NCBI GenBank assembly: GCA_963922595.1
Contig: CAWUIM010000001.1
Span: 1-64,000 of the forward strand
Length of the DNA stretch: 64,000 nt
Direction: 5' to 3'
Origin: JAJFFW01 sp963922595
Lineage (GTDB): Bacteria; Pseudomonadota; Alphaproteobacteria; Caulobacterales; Parvularculaceae
Below the pieces are notes generated by a model. That model was not told the origin of the DNA and searched no databases. It was given only the letters and a program-made list of their open reading frames with translations. Of the stretch, positions 45,594 to 53,762 are shown one piece after another (positions within the stretch are counted from its first letter, which is position 1; the number at the start of each line of letters is the position of its first letter). Made by a program: the position numbers and the translations under genes.

Positions 45594-46229
45594 ATGCCAG
45601 CGGATATAAATTGGATTTTAAAGGTGTTGGAACGCGATCCGACCAAAACACGAACAGGTATCGCGCGTGCGCTTAACGTCGATAAATCCGCTATTACAAG
45701 GCTATTGAACGGTGATCGGCAACTAAAATTCGCCGAGGCAGAGAAAATCGCCGCCTACCTCGGCGTTTCGGCGGGCTTTACCCCGGCCGATGGGTTCCGG
45801 GAGGACAATCGGGAGAGCTACCGGCAGTCGGCGGCTGAGTCTGATACTGCGCCGATTTACGAGGCGACAACGAATTTCGACGGAAATTGGACTTTACATA
45901 GCGCTAGTTCGCCGATTGATCGCAAACAACGCGCGCCCTATTTCCAGAACGCAGCAAAGGTGTTTGGCTTCTATGCGCCGGATGATGTGATGTCACCGCG
46001 CTTCCACGCCGGAGAAATTGTCTGGGTCGATCCCGCCAGACCGCCGGAAGTCGGCGGCGAGGTGTTGCTCGTCAAAAACGATCCGACCGAAGATGCGAAG
46101 ACAATGGTTCTCGCCACCCTGACGGCAATGACAACTAAGGAATGGCGTTCTATGCAGTACGCCAATAAATCATCAAGGTCCTATGAGCGGAATGGCTGGA
46201 TCGGGCATTTCGTACTGCCGCGCTATTAG
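45594..46229 (+). CDS. HTH regulator with S24/LexA-like C-terminal domain lacking the catalytic Ser
   Basis: A 211-residue repressor-type protein: an XRE-like helix-turn-helix at about 17-58 (TGIARALNVDKSAITRLLNG) and an S24-like sensor domain. Where self-cleaving relatives have the nucleophile in xSMxP, this one reads DVMSPRF, with Val at 132, so RecA-stimulated cleavage is not expected. Start taken at MPADINW because homologues start here and the operator-like repeat lies just upstream; an ATG at 45540 with TTTAGG is the alternative. Its stop interlocks with the convergent acetyltransferase. Confidence 0.82.
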   Translation: MPADINWILKVLERDPTKTRTGIARALNVDKSAITRLLNGDRQLKFAEAEKIAAYLGVSAGFTPADGFREDNRESYRQSAAESDTAPIYEATTNFDGNWTLHSASSPIDRKQRAPYFQNAAKVFGFYAPDDVMSPRFHAGEIVWVDPARPPEVGGEVLLVKNDPTEDAKTMVLATLTAMTTKEWRSMQYANKSSRSYERNGWIGHFVLPRY

Positions 46230-46765
46230 TGCTCGTTAGACGCGCTAGCTGGACGAACGCGCTCCATGATATATTCCGGGTCCGCCTGATTTCCCACCAT
46301 ATACCGGTATTCGTGGATAATCCTGAAACCAAAACGCTTGTATAGCCGTTGCGCGCCGTGGTTTGCATAAAAGACGCTGAGATACGTGTACTCGTATTGT
46401 TTATCTAACCAAGCGAGCGCCAGCTCCAACATGCGCCCGCCGTAACCGCCGCCCTGGTGACCGTCGCGAATATAGAAGCGCTCCAGTTCGCCCGCACGCT
46501 CTGGCATATCGGGCACTGGGAGTCCGCATGGCCCTACGGACGCATAACCGAGAAGGATTTTTTCGTCGCCCTCAAGCACCCAGACCCGGTGCGCCGGATC
46601 GGAAAGGCGCTGTGCATAGACGTCGACTGAGTGGTTCTTGTCAAAAAAAAGCGAGAGGTCTTCAGGCTTATAAAGAAATCCGAACGCGCCGGTGAAAGTT
46701 GCTCTGCCGAGCGCCGATAAGGCGGCCGCGTCTTCAGTTTCGGCAAGCCGGATACGCGGAGCCAT
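46226..46765 (-). CDS. GNAT family N-acetyltransferase
   Basis: A 179-residue acetyltransferase with the acetyl-CoA-binding motif A (RDGHQGGGYGGRML) and following NHGAQRLYKRFGF helix. It starts one base after the nuoF stop, so it is translated from the nuo transcript. The substrate is unknown; GNAT genes beside respiratory operons have no established link. The long frame further upstream overlaps nuoF and is not supported. Confidence 0.88.
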   Translation of the reverse strand: MAPRIRLAETEDAAALSALGRATFTGAFGFLYKPEDLSLFFDKNHSVDVYAQRLSDPAHRVWVLEGDEKILLGYASVGPCGLPVPDMPERAGELERFYIRDGHQGGGYGGRMLELALAWLDKQYEYTYLSVFYANHGAQRLYKRFGFRIIHEYRYMVGNQADPEYIMERVRPASASNEH

Positions 46766-46766
46766 G

Positions 46767-48071
46767 CTATTCAGCGGCGACGCCCACGGCCACATGCGGC
46801 CGGTCATTCCGATACGTATTAATGCGTTCTTCAATCTCGTCGCGGAAGTGCCGAATTAATCCCTGCACGGGCCAGGCAGCGGCGTCGCCCAGCGCGCAAA
46901 TCGTATGCCCCTCAATCTGCCCGGCGACGTCCAGCAGCTTGTCAATTTCCGCTGTCGAAGAATCGCCGAGCGCCATGCGCTCGAGGACCCGCCACATCCA
47001 GCCGGTGCCTTCGCGGCATGGGGTGCACTGACCGCAACTTTCATGTTTGTAGAAATAGGAAATGCGCGAAATCGCCCGGACCACATCGGTCGATTTATCC
47101 ATTACAATGACGGCCGCCGTGCCGAGACCGGACTTGACGTCGCGCAACGCATCGAAATCCATAAGGACGTCGTCACAAATTTCTTTCGGCAGAAGCGGAA
47201 CCGACGACCCGCCTGGGATCACCGCTTTCAGATTTTCCCAGCCTCCTGTGACGCCGCCGCAATGAGTTTCGATAAGCGTCTTTAGCGGAATAGACATTTC
47301 CTCTTCCACATTGCACGGCCGCTCAACATGACCGGATAGGCAGAAGACTTTCGTGCCGGCGTTATTCTCGCGGCCGAATTTTTTAAACCAGTCCGCGCCG
47401 CGCCGGATGATCGTCGGACAAACGGCGATAGATTCCACATTGTTCACGGTAGTCGGGCATCCGTAGAGCCCGGCCCCGGCGGGAAACGGCGGCTTCAGGC
47501 GCGGCTGACCCTTTTTGCCTTCCAGGCTTTCAAGGAGCGCGGTTTCTTCCCCGCAAATATATGCCCCGGCGCCATGATGAACATAAAGGTCAAAGTCCCA
47601 TCCTGAGCCCGCAGCATTCTTGCCAAGAAGACCCGCCGCGTATGCTTCGTCCACCGCCGCCTGCAGCGTCTCGCGTTCGTCCACATATTCGCCGCGCAGG
47701 TAGACGTAACAAGCGTTTGCTTTCATGGCGTAAGACGCAACCAGGCAACCTTCGATGAAAAGATGCGGGTCGTGGCGCATGATGTCGCGGTCTTTGCACG
47801 TGCCAGGTTCCGATTCATCCGCATTGACCACGAGATAATGCGGACGTTCGCCGACCTCTTTCGGCATAAACGACCATTTGAGCCCTGTCGGAAAACCGGC
47901 GCCGCCACGGCCACGCAAGCCGGAGTCCTTGATTTGCTGGATGATCCAGTCGTGACCCATCCGGATGATGTCGGCCGTCCCGTTCCAGGCGCCGCGCCGT
48001 TTGGCCGCTTCAAGCCGCCAATCATGGAGGCCGTAAAGATTCGTGAAAATGCGATCTTTATCCTGGAGCAT
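46767..48071 (-). CDS. nuoF: NADH-quinone oxidoreductase subunit F
   Basis: A 434-residue NADH-binding subunit. FMN/NADH site GRGGAGFPTGLKWSF near residue 60, the cleft EETALLESLEGK, and the [4Fe-4S] binding CGQCTPCREGT near 355. It takes hydride from NADH and passes electrons to FMN. The following acetyltransferase is tightly linked. Its ATG lies 46 bp after the small membrane-protein gene. Confidence 0.97.
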   Translation of the reverse strand: MLQDKDRIFTNLYGLHDWRLEAAKRRGAWNGTADIIRMGHDWIIQQIKDSGLRGRGGAGFPTGLKWSFMPKEVGERPHYLVVNADESEPGTCKDRDIMRHDPHLFIEGCLVASYAMKANACYVYLRGEYVDERETLQAAVDEAYAAGLLGKNAAGSGWDFDLYVHHGAGAYICGEETALLESLEGKKGQPRLKPPFPAGAGLYGCPTTVNNVESIAVCPTIIRRGADWFKKFGRENNAGTKVFCLSGHVERPCNVEEEMSIPLKTLIETHCGGVTGGWENLKAVIPGGSSVPLLPKEICDDVLMDFDALRDVKSGLGTAAVIVMDKSTDVVRAISRISYFYKHESCGQCTPCREGTGWMWRVLERMALGDSSTAEIDKLLDVAGQIEGHTICALGDAAAWPVQGLIRHFRDEIEERINTYRNDRPHVAVGVAAE

Positions 48072-48117
48072 GGAATGTCTCGTTTCTCTACCGACAGCAG
48101 GGGTTTAGCAGCTTTTG

Positions 48118-48354
48118 TCAGCCAATAAAGGCGACAAACGGCGCGAGCACCAGCAATCCGAGGAGGAAAATGATTAGCCCGGCCTCGGGAAAACCAAGAA
48201 TAACGGCCCCGACGCCCGCCGCCATCAAAACAGCGCCGGCGGCAAGTGCGATCCACATTGGTCGGCGGTTAAGCGGTTTCGGCCATTTTGAATTGTCGGG
48301 ATCAAGTTCCGGAATGTAATGGGGACCCTGATCGCGATCTGCGCTGTTGCTCAT
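48118..48354 (-). CDS. Small membrane protein between nuoE and nuoF
   Basis: A 78-residue protein with a 33-residue charged cytosolic part and two hydrophobic helices (about 34-54 and 55-77). I do not recognise a family. It overlaps the thioesterase gene upstream by four bases, so it is translationally coupled inside the nuo operon. Small hydrophobic accessory proteins in this place have been seen in other alphaproteobacterial clusters, but the role here is unknown. Confidence 0.7.
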   Translation of the reverse strand: MSNSADRDQGPHYIPELDPDNSKWPKPLNRRPMWIALAAGAVLMAAGVGAVILGFPEAGLIIFLLGLLVLAPFVAFIG

Positions 48355-48794
48355 TTACGCCCCCGTATCGGAAACAGCCGTTGGGTTTGCACGGCAGAGG
48401 CAACCGCTTCGCCGTCATCGTTGTAAAGTGTCGCCTCAGTAAAGACGGTCGAATTTGTCATATGCTTGACGCGCCCCTTCCCGACAAAAACCCCGACTTT
48501 GGCCGGCCGCAAGAACTGTGTGTGGAAATCGACCGATACTGGTCCTTTTTTCGCTTCCGTGAGGACGACCATCATCGATCCCATCACATCGTCGAGCATC
48601 GCCATCAGGAAACCGCCCTGTACGTTACCCATGGGATTGACCATATCAGCCGTCGCGGTGAAGCGGACTTCCATGGTCTGAGCGTCGCGATCAATCGAAA
48701 TGAATTCATAGCCGAGCGTTTTGGAACAGGCCGGCGTCGGAAATTGATCAAGGGTCGTCCCCGTCCCTGCAGCGAATGAGCTCTTGTCGCTCAT
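48351..48794 (-). CDS. PaaI-type hotdog thioesterase
   Basis: A 147-residue hotdog-fold protein with VQGGFLMAMLDDVMGSMM, where the Asp is the catalytic carboxylate in PaaI-like acyl-CoA thioesterases, and VKHMTNSTVFTEATLYND. Substrate unknown. It sits between two small membrane-protein genes, each overlapping by four bases, in the nuo operon. Confidence 0.87.
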   Translation of the reverse strand: MSDKSSFAAGTGTTLDQFPTPACSKTLGYEFISIDRDAQTMEVRFTATADMVNPMGNVQGGFLMAMLDDVMGSMMVVLTEAKKGPVSVDFHTQFLRPAKVGVFVGKGRVKHMTNSTVFTEATLYNDDGEAVASAVQTQRLFPIRGRK

Positions 48795-49033
48795 AGATCA
48801 ATTTCGCTCTTATCAGAGGGTGATCGCCGCAGCGCCCCACCGTGACTTTTGACGAACCGGAAATAAACCGGACCGAAAACAAGCAATACGCCAATCAGAC
48901 CCCAGATCAGGTAATTTATATTATTTGTATAAAGATAAACACCGAGAACAGCGAAGATAAGCGCGCCTTCCAGTATCGCGATGTTAGTCAGGGCGCGCAC
49001 GGCGGCGTTTCGTTTATCTTTATTCAAATCCAT
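48791..49033 (-). CDS. Small two-helix membrane protein
   Basis: An 80-residue protein with two hydrophobic segments (about 17-34 and 41-58) and a charged C-terminus (KSHGGALRRSPSDKSE). Family not recognised. It is 28 bp after nuoE and overlaps the thioesterase gene by four bases. Confidence 0.65.
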   Translation of the reverse strand: MDLNKDKRNAAVRALTNIAILEGALIFAVLGVYLYTNNINYLIWGLIGVLLVFGPVYFRFVKSHGGALRRSPSDKSEIDL

Positions 49034-49061
49034 TTACCTTACCTCGAGCGCCGTCATCGAG

Positions 49062-49742
49062 CTATTCCCCTGGCGTTGAAGGACGAGAATTTGGAAGCTC
49101 TTGGATCGGCGCCGCCGCCGATCCATCATAGAGCGCAGGATCAACTAAAGATGTATTCTCCCCTTCCGGATCTGACGTGTGGCGACGTGGATTGGCGGTC
49201 CCGATCTTGACTTCCTCGCCTTTGCGAAGTTTGCCAAGCATTTCCTCGAAAACATCTGCTGTCAGATCTTCGTAGTAATGATCGCCGTCTTTTGTAGAAA
49301 TCTGAATCATCGGCGCGTTCACGCAGGCGCCGAGACATTCTACTTCGAGCCAGGAAAGCTTACCATCGTCGGACACGACACTCTCGGGCCCGATTTGCTT
49401 TTTACATACCTCTCGCAAATCATGGGCGCCGCGCAACATACACGGGGTCGTGCCGCATACCTGTACAAAAAACTCACCCACCGGTTCGAGATTGAACATG
49501 GTGTAAAATGTCGCCACTTCGTAGACGCGGATATACGGCATATCGAGCTGTTTCGCGATTGCCTCCATCATCGGAATGGAGATCCAGCCTTCCTGCTTTT
49601 GACCGCGCCACAAGAATGGAATCACGCAGGACGCTTGGCGGCCTTCCGGAAATTTCTTCATTTGGACGTCGCACCACTCGCGGTTTGCGTCGCTCCACGC
49701 GAAGGCGTCCGGTTGTTCTTTTGCTGGTTTTCTGGCGGCCAT
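49062..49742 (-). CDS. nuoE: NADH-quinone oxidoreductase subunit E
   Basis: A 226-residue [2Fe-2S] subunit paired with NuoF. Cluster ligands are CGTTPC and, further on, CLGAC; YIRVYEVATFYTMF is the conserved core. A C-terminal tail of about 50 residues beyond the core (NPRRHTSDPEGENTS) is longer than in most bacteria. Start at MAARKPAK with GAGG just upstream. The frame is open 25 codons further 5', into a duplicated fragment of a Zn-ribbon gene, described with the repeats. Confidence 0.95.
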   Translation of the reverse strand: MAARKPAKEQPDAFAWSDANREWCDVQMKKFPEGRQASCVIPFLWRGQKQEGWISIPMMEAIAKQLDMPYIRVYEVATFYTMFNLEPVGEFFVQVCGTTPCMLRGAHDLREVCKKQIGPESVVSDDGKLSWLEVECLGACVNAPMIQISTKDGDHYYEDLTADVFEEMLGKLRKGEEVKIGTANPRRHTSDPEGENTSLVDPALYDGSAAAPIQELPNSRPSTPGE

Positions 49743-49764
49743 GGGCCCCTCGTTTTCTGGTCGG

Positions 49765-49823
49765 GCGATCTCTACGCCGTTTAGCGCTGCTGCGTCCTGA
49801 AAACAACCGAAACACAAAGTCGC
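49765..49823 (-). repeat. 59-bp copy of a Zn-ribbon gene tail, upstream of nuoE
   Basis: Matches 50734-50792 at 53 of 59 positions, in direct orientation, including a 29-base identical core. On the minus strand it encodes VATLCFGCFQDAAALNGVEI, the last codons of the intact Zn-ribbon gene, but its stop is replaced by CGA and the frame runs on into nuoE. A TAA stands just before it. It therefore looks like a remnant of duplication; a TTG at 49817 could in principle start a longer NuoE, though no RBS is visible. Confidence 0.88.
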
Positions 49824-49912
49824 GACTTACTGCATCACAACCTTTCCCCCATTGTATCTGAGGTGAATTCAGTGAAGACTTGAATTCAGGGGTAACGAAA
49901 GGGGCGCCAATT

Positions 49913-50707
49913 ATGAGAATTATCGGGATTTTGGCTGCGGCGGCATTCATTACGGCAGCGCACGCGCAGGGCGATGACCTGTTCTTATATGATCCCACCT
50001 ATCATGGCGTTCCGGGCGTCTACCAGACCGCTGATGTCAGCGGCTGGATTTTGGAAGCGCCCCTCGTTCCGGCGCAGCCGAGCTGGTTACGCGATAATTT
50101 TTCGCTGGTCGCGCAGTCAACCCACGCCTCCTGCAACATTTTCGGTCAACGTTTGGATGTGACGGAAGCAGCGCGCCAAGCAGTCATCAGACAGCTCCGT
50201 TCCATGTCCGCGGCCGAGTTTGCGCTTTGGATGAATCCGGAACTCGACGCACAGAGCAATGGCGCAATGCGGATGACCGGTTTCACCGCCCCAAAAGCGT
50301 ACTCGACCGACGGGCTGGAAGGGATAAAAGTGCAGATGCAGGTGCAGGACGCGGCGTCAGGGGTGGCCATCAAGCTCAACTCCTATCAGCTCTTCCATCA
50401 AGCTGGGCTCGTCACCGTTACTTGCGGCGTTTATCCGGAATATTTCGACGCACAAACAGACCTGTTTGATCGCTTCACGGACGACATTCAGTTTTTCAGT
50501 GAAACCGGCACGTTGGCGTCAATTCTCAATGAACGCGCGCGCCTGGAGCTTTCCTCTGTAGAGATCGCGCCGGCGCCTAAACTGATCAGCGACGCACCCA
50601 TTACCTCCAGAAGCGGAGAAGAAGCGATACCGCAGAGCTTGATTAGGTCCGCACGGACTCTTTTAGACCTGTCGCCAAAAGGACTGAGCGTTCCAGAAGA
50701 GGATTAA
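49913..50707 (+). CDS. Secreted protein, unrecognised, inserted in the nuo cluster
   Basis: A 264-residue protein with signal peptide at 1-19 (cleaved after AHA) and a mature periplasmic body without membrane helices. One cysteine pair (SCNIF and TCGVYP) could form a disulfide. No family recognised. It is on the opposite strand to the nuo genes and lies exactly between the two copies of the 59-bp repeat, suggesting it came in with a rearrangement. AAGGGG precedes the ATG. Confidence 0.75.
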   Translation: MRIIGILAAAAFITAAHAQGDDLFLYDPTYHGVPGVYQTADVSGWILEAPLVPAQPSWLRDNFSLVAQSTHASCNIFGQRLDVTEAARQAVIRQLRSMSAAEFALWMNPELDAQSNGAMRMTGFTAPKAYSTDGLEGIKVQMQVQDAASGVAIKLNSYQLFHQAGLVTVTCGVYPEYFDAQTDLFDRFTDDIQFFSETGTLASILNERARLELSSVEIAPAPKLISDAPITSRSGEEAIPQSLIRSARTLLDLSPKGLSVPEED

Positions 50708-50729
50708 TGCACTGATATCGCGGCCTGCA

Positions 50730-50987
50730 CTAAGCGATATCCACGCCATTAAGCGCCGCTGCGTCCTGAAAACAACCGAAACACAAGGTCGCTATTATGT
50801 CCGCCTCGGCGGCGGCGAATTCGTCGTCGCTCATATTGTTGCAATCGGTGCACAGCGCCTGATAGACGCCGTCGGCCACATTCCAATGGAAGCCGCGTGG
50901 CTCATCCTCTTTGACGGCGTCGATGATATGCCGGCAAACAAAAGTCTCGTCCTGCTTGCCGTGAGTGCCACAGCGGATTTTGGTCAT
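50730..50987 (-). CDS. Small Zn-ribbon-like protein
   Basis: An 85-residue protein with cysteine/histidine pairs CGTHG, CRHI, CTDC and CFGC that could bind one or two zinc ions, and an acidic middle. I do not recognise a named family. It overlaps the 283-residue gene upstream by four bases and lies within the nuo cluster. The 3' part is duplicated upstream of nuoE. Confidence 0.75.
   Translation of the reverse strand: MTKIRCGTHGKQDETFVCRHIIDAVKEDEPRGFHWNVADGVYQALCTDCNNMSDDEFAAAEADIIATLCFGCFQDAAALNGVDIA
50734..50792 (-). repeat. 59-bp parent copy in the Zn-ribbon gene
   Basis: The 3' end of the Zn-ribbon gene, partner of the 49765-49823 copy. The stop codon TAG follows immediately here and has been lost in the other copy. 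Six differences separate the copies, five at third-like or silent positions, so both were probably once under coding constraint. Confidence 0.88.
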
Positions 50988-51835
50988 GGCGATGCGAATT
51001 TCATTGTGACGTTTGCGCAAAGCTGGTCGCCCTGATGGAAATTGAGCGCAATTTCGTCCGGCGCCGGCTCAGCCGCTTTTGTAATCCGAAAGGCGCGGCC
51101 CAATTCCACATAGTGGCGAAACGCCGCCTCCCCGCCAGCGCAGACCGTCATCCGCCCGCCGCTCAAAATGCGCGCGGCCTGTTGAGCCGCATCCAGCAGA
51201 TGCCCGGCGTTCACGTGATCGCCGGAACCGCCGTGATAGGGGTGGCCCGGCGCGAAGCCGTTTTCTTTCGTCACGAGCGCCTCAACGCTTTGCGCACCGT
51301 CAACGTCACCGACATCCGAGACGAGACATTCGATCGCTGTTTCAACGCCAAGCTTGTCCGGCGATGCGGGCGCAAAACCGTCCGGGGCCGGCAGCAGCGC
51401 CGCCTTCGCTTTCGCCTTGGCGCGCCAGCGTTCAAAATCGCGGGTCTGGAAAACGACGCCGGCGCCGTTCAAGCGATAGACCGGTCCGCCGTCGGCGCCG
51501 AAGAAAATCATGTTGAAGCTGGGCAACGTTTCGTCGGCGCTCGGCAGCGCGACGCCATGCGTCGCATGGCTTGCGTTCGGCGCCAGAGCAAAGGTGCGCC
51601 ATGAGCATTGCGTCAAGGCCGACCATTTGTCCGGATCAAGGGTCCCCCGCGCGCGACCTGTTTCCACCGAACACCAATAATTCATCATCTGTACGACGAT
51701 ATTGTTCGCCGGGTGAAGCTTCAGCCATGTCCATTTTTCATCGTCACCGGAGCATTTGAAGGCGACGGCGCCGTCGTCGAGAACGACGTGATCGTGGGAA
51801 AAGCTTTTATTGGCTGAGCTGTTGGGCAAGCGCAC
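50984..51835 (-). CDS. Protein of unknown function in the nuo cluster
   Basis: A 283-residue cytosolic protein starting at GTG. No known family identified. The C-terminal half has DHVNAGHLLDAAQQAARIL and RHYVELGRAFRI, a pattern that loosely resembles the AfsA-type hotdog fold; this is a weak impression only. It is joined by near-overlapping ends to the small membrane protein upstream and the Zn-ribbon gene downstream, giving a three-gene block between nuoD and nuoE. Confidence 0.7.
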   Translation of the reverse strand: MRLPNSSANKSFSHDHVVLDDGAVAFKCSGDDEKWTWLKLHPANNIVVQMMNYWCSVETGRARGTLDPDKWSALTQCSWRTFALAPNASHATHGVALPSADETLPSFNMIFFGADGGPVYRLNGAGVVFQTRDFERWRAKAKAKAALLPAPDGFAPASPDKLGVETAIECLVSDVGDVDGAQSVEALVTKENGFAPGHPYHGGSGDHVNAGHLLDAAQQAARILSGGRMTVCAGGEAAFRHYVELGRAFRITKAAEPAPDEIALNFHQGDQLCANVTMKFASP

Positions 51836-52090
51836 TCACCTATTAAAACGATCGGCGACTTTTTCTTTTCTATTTGCAGCAGCCTTATCTTTGTCGCTTG
51901 AAACCCAAGCTCCCCGAACGGAATTAGCCACAGCAAACCCAACGACAGGCAAAGAGAACAATATCCATGCGGGCCAATTATTCGCGTACACAATGTTAGT
52001 AAGCCATGAAGATACAAAAACAAAAGCAACCACGAGAAACAACATCACGATTACTCGAAAAAAAGTGATTGCGGGCCTTTCGAAAAACAT
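51836..52090 (-). CDS. Small membrane protein after nuoD
   Basis: An 84-residue protein with two hydrophobic helices (about 9-30 and 38-58) and a basic C-terminus (NRKEKVADRFNR). Family not recognised. It starts 3 bp after nuoD and its stop abuts the GTG of the next gene. Base composition here is more A+T-rich than its neighbours, which may reflect recent arrival or just a short hydrophobic gene. Confidence 0.65.
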   Translation of the reverse strand: MFFERPAITFFRVIVMLFLVVAFVFVSSWLTNIVYANNWPAWILFSLPVVGFAVANSVRGAWVSSDKDKAAANRKEKVADRFNR

Positions 52091-52093
52091 ACG

Positions 52094-53323
52094 CTACCGA
52101 TCAATTTCCCCAAAAACGATATCGAGCGAGCCGATAATCGCTGAGACGTCCGACAACAGATGCCCGCGATTCATCCAGTCCATGGCCTGGAGATGGGCGT
52201 AACCTGGTGCGCGGATCTTGCAGCGGTAGGGTTTGTTGGTCCCGTCGGAGACGAGATAAACGCCGAATTCCCCTTTCGGCGCTTCCACCGCCGCGTAGAC
52301 TTCGCCCTCGGGCACATGGAAGCCTTCTGTGTAAAGCTTAAAATGATGGATTAACGCTTCCATCGACCCTTTCATCTTGTCGCGGCGCGGCGGCGCGACC
52401 TTGCCGTCGGTCGTCATCACGGGGCCCGGCCCTTCTTCGCGGATTTTTCCGATCGCCTGTTTCATGATGGAAAGAGACTGGGTCATTTCTTCCATGCGGC
52501 AGAGATAGCGGTCGTAACAATCGCCGTTCTTGCCGAGCGGAATATCAAATTCATACTCCGCATAGGTCTCATAGGGCTGGGATTTGCGCAGATCCCACGG
52601 CACGCCGGAGCCGCGAACCATAACACCGGTGAAGCCCCACTCGAACGCTTCTTCTTTCGTGACAACGCCGATTTCCGCGTTGCGCTGCTTGAAAATGCGA
52701 TTGCCGGTGATGAGCTTTTCAATGTCCGCCATCACCTTCGGAAACTCGTCGCACCAGGCGTCGATATCGTTCAGGAGCTCGTCCGGCAAATCCTGATGAA
52801 CGCCGCCGACGCGGAAGTAAGCCGCATGCATGCGGCTGCCGGAGGCGCGCTCATAGAAAACCATGAGCTTTTCGCGTTCCTCAAATCCCCACAGCGGCGG
52901 CGTCAACGCGCCCACGTCCATCGCCTGTGTCGTGACGTTGAGGATATGCGACAGGAGCCGCCCAATCTCGGAAAACAGCACGCGGATATGTTGCGCCCGG
53001 CGCGGCACCTCGATCCCCAGAAGCTTTTCCGCCGCAAGACAAAACGCATGTTCCTGGTTCATCGGCGCCACATAATCGAGCCGGTCGAAATACGGGATCG
53101 CCTGCAGGTAGGTCTTGTGTTCGATCAGCTTTTCGGTGCCGCGATGGAGCAGGCCGATATGCGGGTCGACGCGCTCCACCACTTCGCCGTCAAGCTCCAG
53201 GACCAGCCGCAAAACGCCGTGCGCGGCCGGGTGCTGCGGGCCGAAATTGATCGTGAAATTGCGCTCGGATGAAGCATCAGAGGCGGAGTCTTCAACAATG
53301 ATTGTGCGTGTGCCGTCAGCCAT
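52094..53323 (-). CDS. nuoD: NADH-quinone oxidoreductase subunit D
   Basis: A 409-residue 49-kDa subunit forming part of the quinone pocket. INFGPQHPAAHGVLRLVLELD, the quinone-site His/Tyr region (LDYVAPMNQEHAF) and C-terminal ASIIGSLDIVFGEIDR-like end are intact. GGAGAAAG precedes the ATG. A GFA-type gene lies between it and nuoC. Confidence 0.97.
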   Translation of the reverse strand: MADGTRTIIVEDSASDASSERNFTINFGPQHPAAHGVLRLVLELDGEVVERVDPHIGLLHRGTEKLIEHKTYLQAIPYFDRLDYVAPMNQEHAFCLAAEKLLGIEVPRRAQHIRVLFSEIGRLLSHILNVTTQAMDVGALTPPLWGFEEREKLMVFYERASGSRMHAAYFRVGGVHQDLPDELLNDIDAWCDEFPKVMADIEKLITGNRIFKQRNAEIGVVTKEEAFEWGFTGVMVRGSGVPWDLRKSQPYETYAEYEFDIPLGKNGDCYDRYLCRMEEMTQSLSIMKQAIGKIREEGPGPVMTTDGKVAPPRRDKMKGSMEALIHHFKLYTEGFHVPEGEVYAAVEAPKGEFGVYLVSDGTNKPYRCKIRAPGYAHLQAMDWMNRGHLLSDVSAIIGSLDIVFGEIDR

Positions 53324-53324
53324 C

Positions 53325-53762
53325 TTAAGAAGCGCTTTCTCCGCTTGCGAACGCCGCCATGACTTCAGCGCCGGTCATTTTCTTCGTCTCTTGAGCAAAA
53401 TCGTAATAAGCGGGTTTTTCGTCGGTAAAAATCTCGAGGGTCAATTTCGCGCCGGATAAATCGTCAAGCGCGCCGGCGATCACCGTATAGAGACCCCCGT
53501 CTTTCATCCGATAAAAGAGGTTTGAGCCGCACGTCTTGCAGAACAGGCGCTCAGCCCAATCGGACGATTCATAAATCGCCAACTGCGTCTCATCTTCCAC
53601 CGTCGGCGGCGCGGCGAGCGTCACCCCCAGAAGCGGGCCGCCCACGAGACGCCGACACATGCCGCAATGGCAAGCGTCGATGTGAACGCCGTCATCTTGT
53701 GGTTTCGGCGCACAAGTGAATTTCACGGCGCCGCACAGACACTGGCCCGACAATTCCGCCAT
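53325..53762 (-). CDS. GFA-family zinc protein in the nuo operon
   Basis: A 145-residue protein with the GFA cysteine pattern: GQCLCGAVKFTC, DACHCGMCRR and CKTCGSNLFYR. It starts within one base of the nuoC stop, so it is translated with nuoC. Its function is unknown, and whether it matters for complex I assembly is not shown. A paralogue occurs near 41.0 kb. Confidence 0.88.
   Translation of the reverse strand: MAELSGQCLCGAVKFTCAPKPQDDGVHIDACHCGMCRRLVGGPLLGVTLAAPPTVEDETQLAIYESSDWAERLFCKTCGSNLFYRMKDGGLYTVIAGALDDLSGAKLTLEIFTDEKPAYYDFAQETKKMTGAEVMAAFASGESAS

Noticed and set aside
49743..49817. NuoE starting 25 codons earlier inside the duplicated tail
   Set aside because: The start would be TTG without a RBS, while ATG at 49742 has GAGG upstream. 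Left open as a remote possibility only.
51035..51604. Plus-strand frame opposite the 283-residue unknown gene
   Set aside because: No RBS or family resemblance; it mirrors the coding frame of the minus-strand gene that fits the operon.
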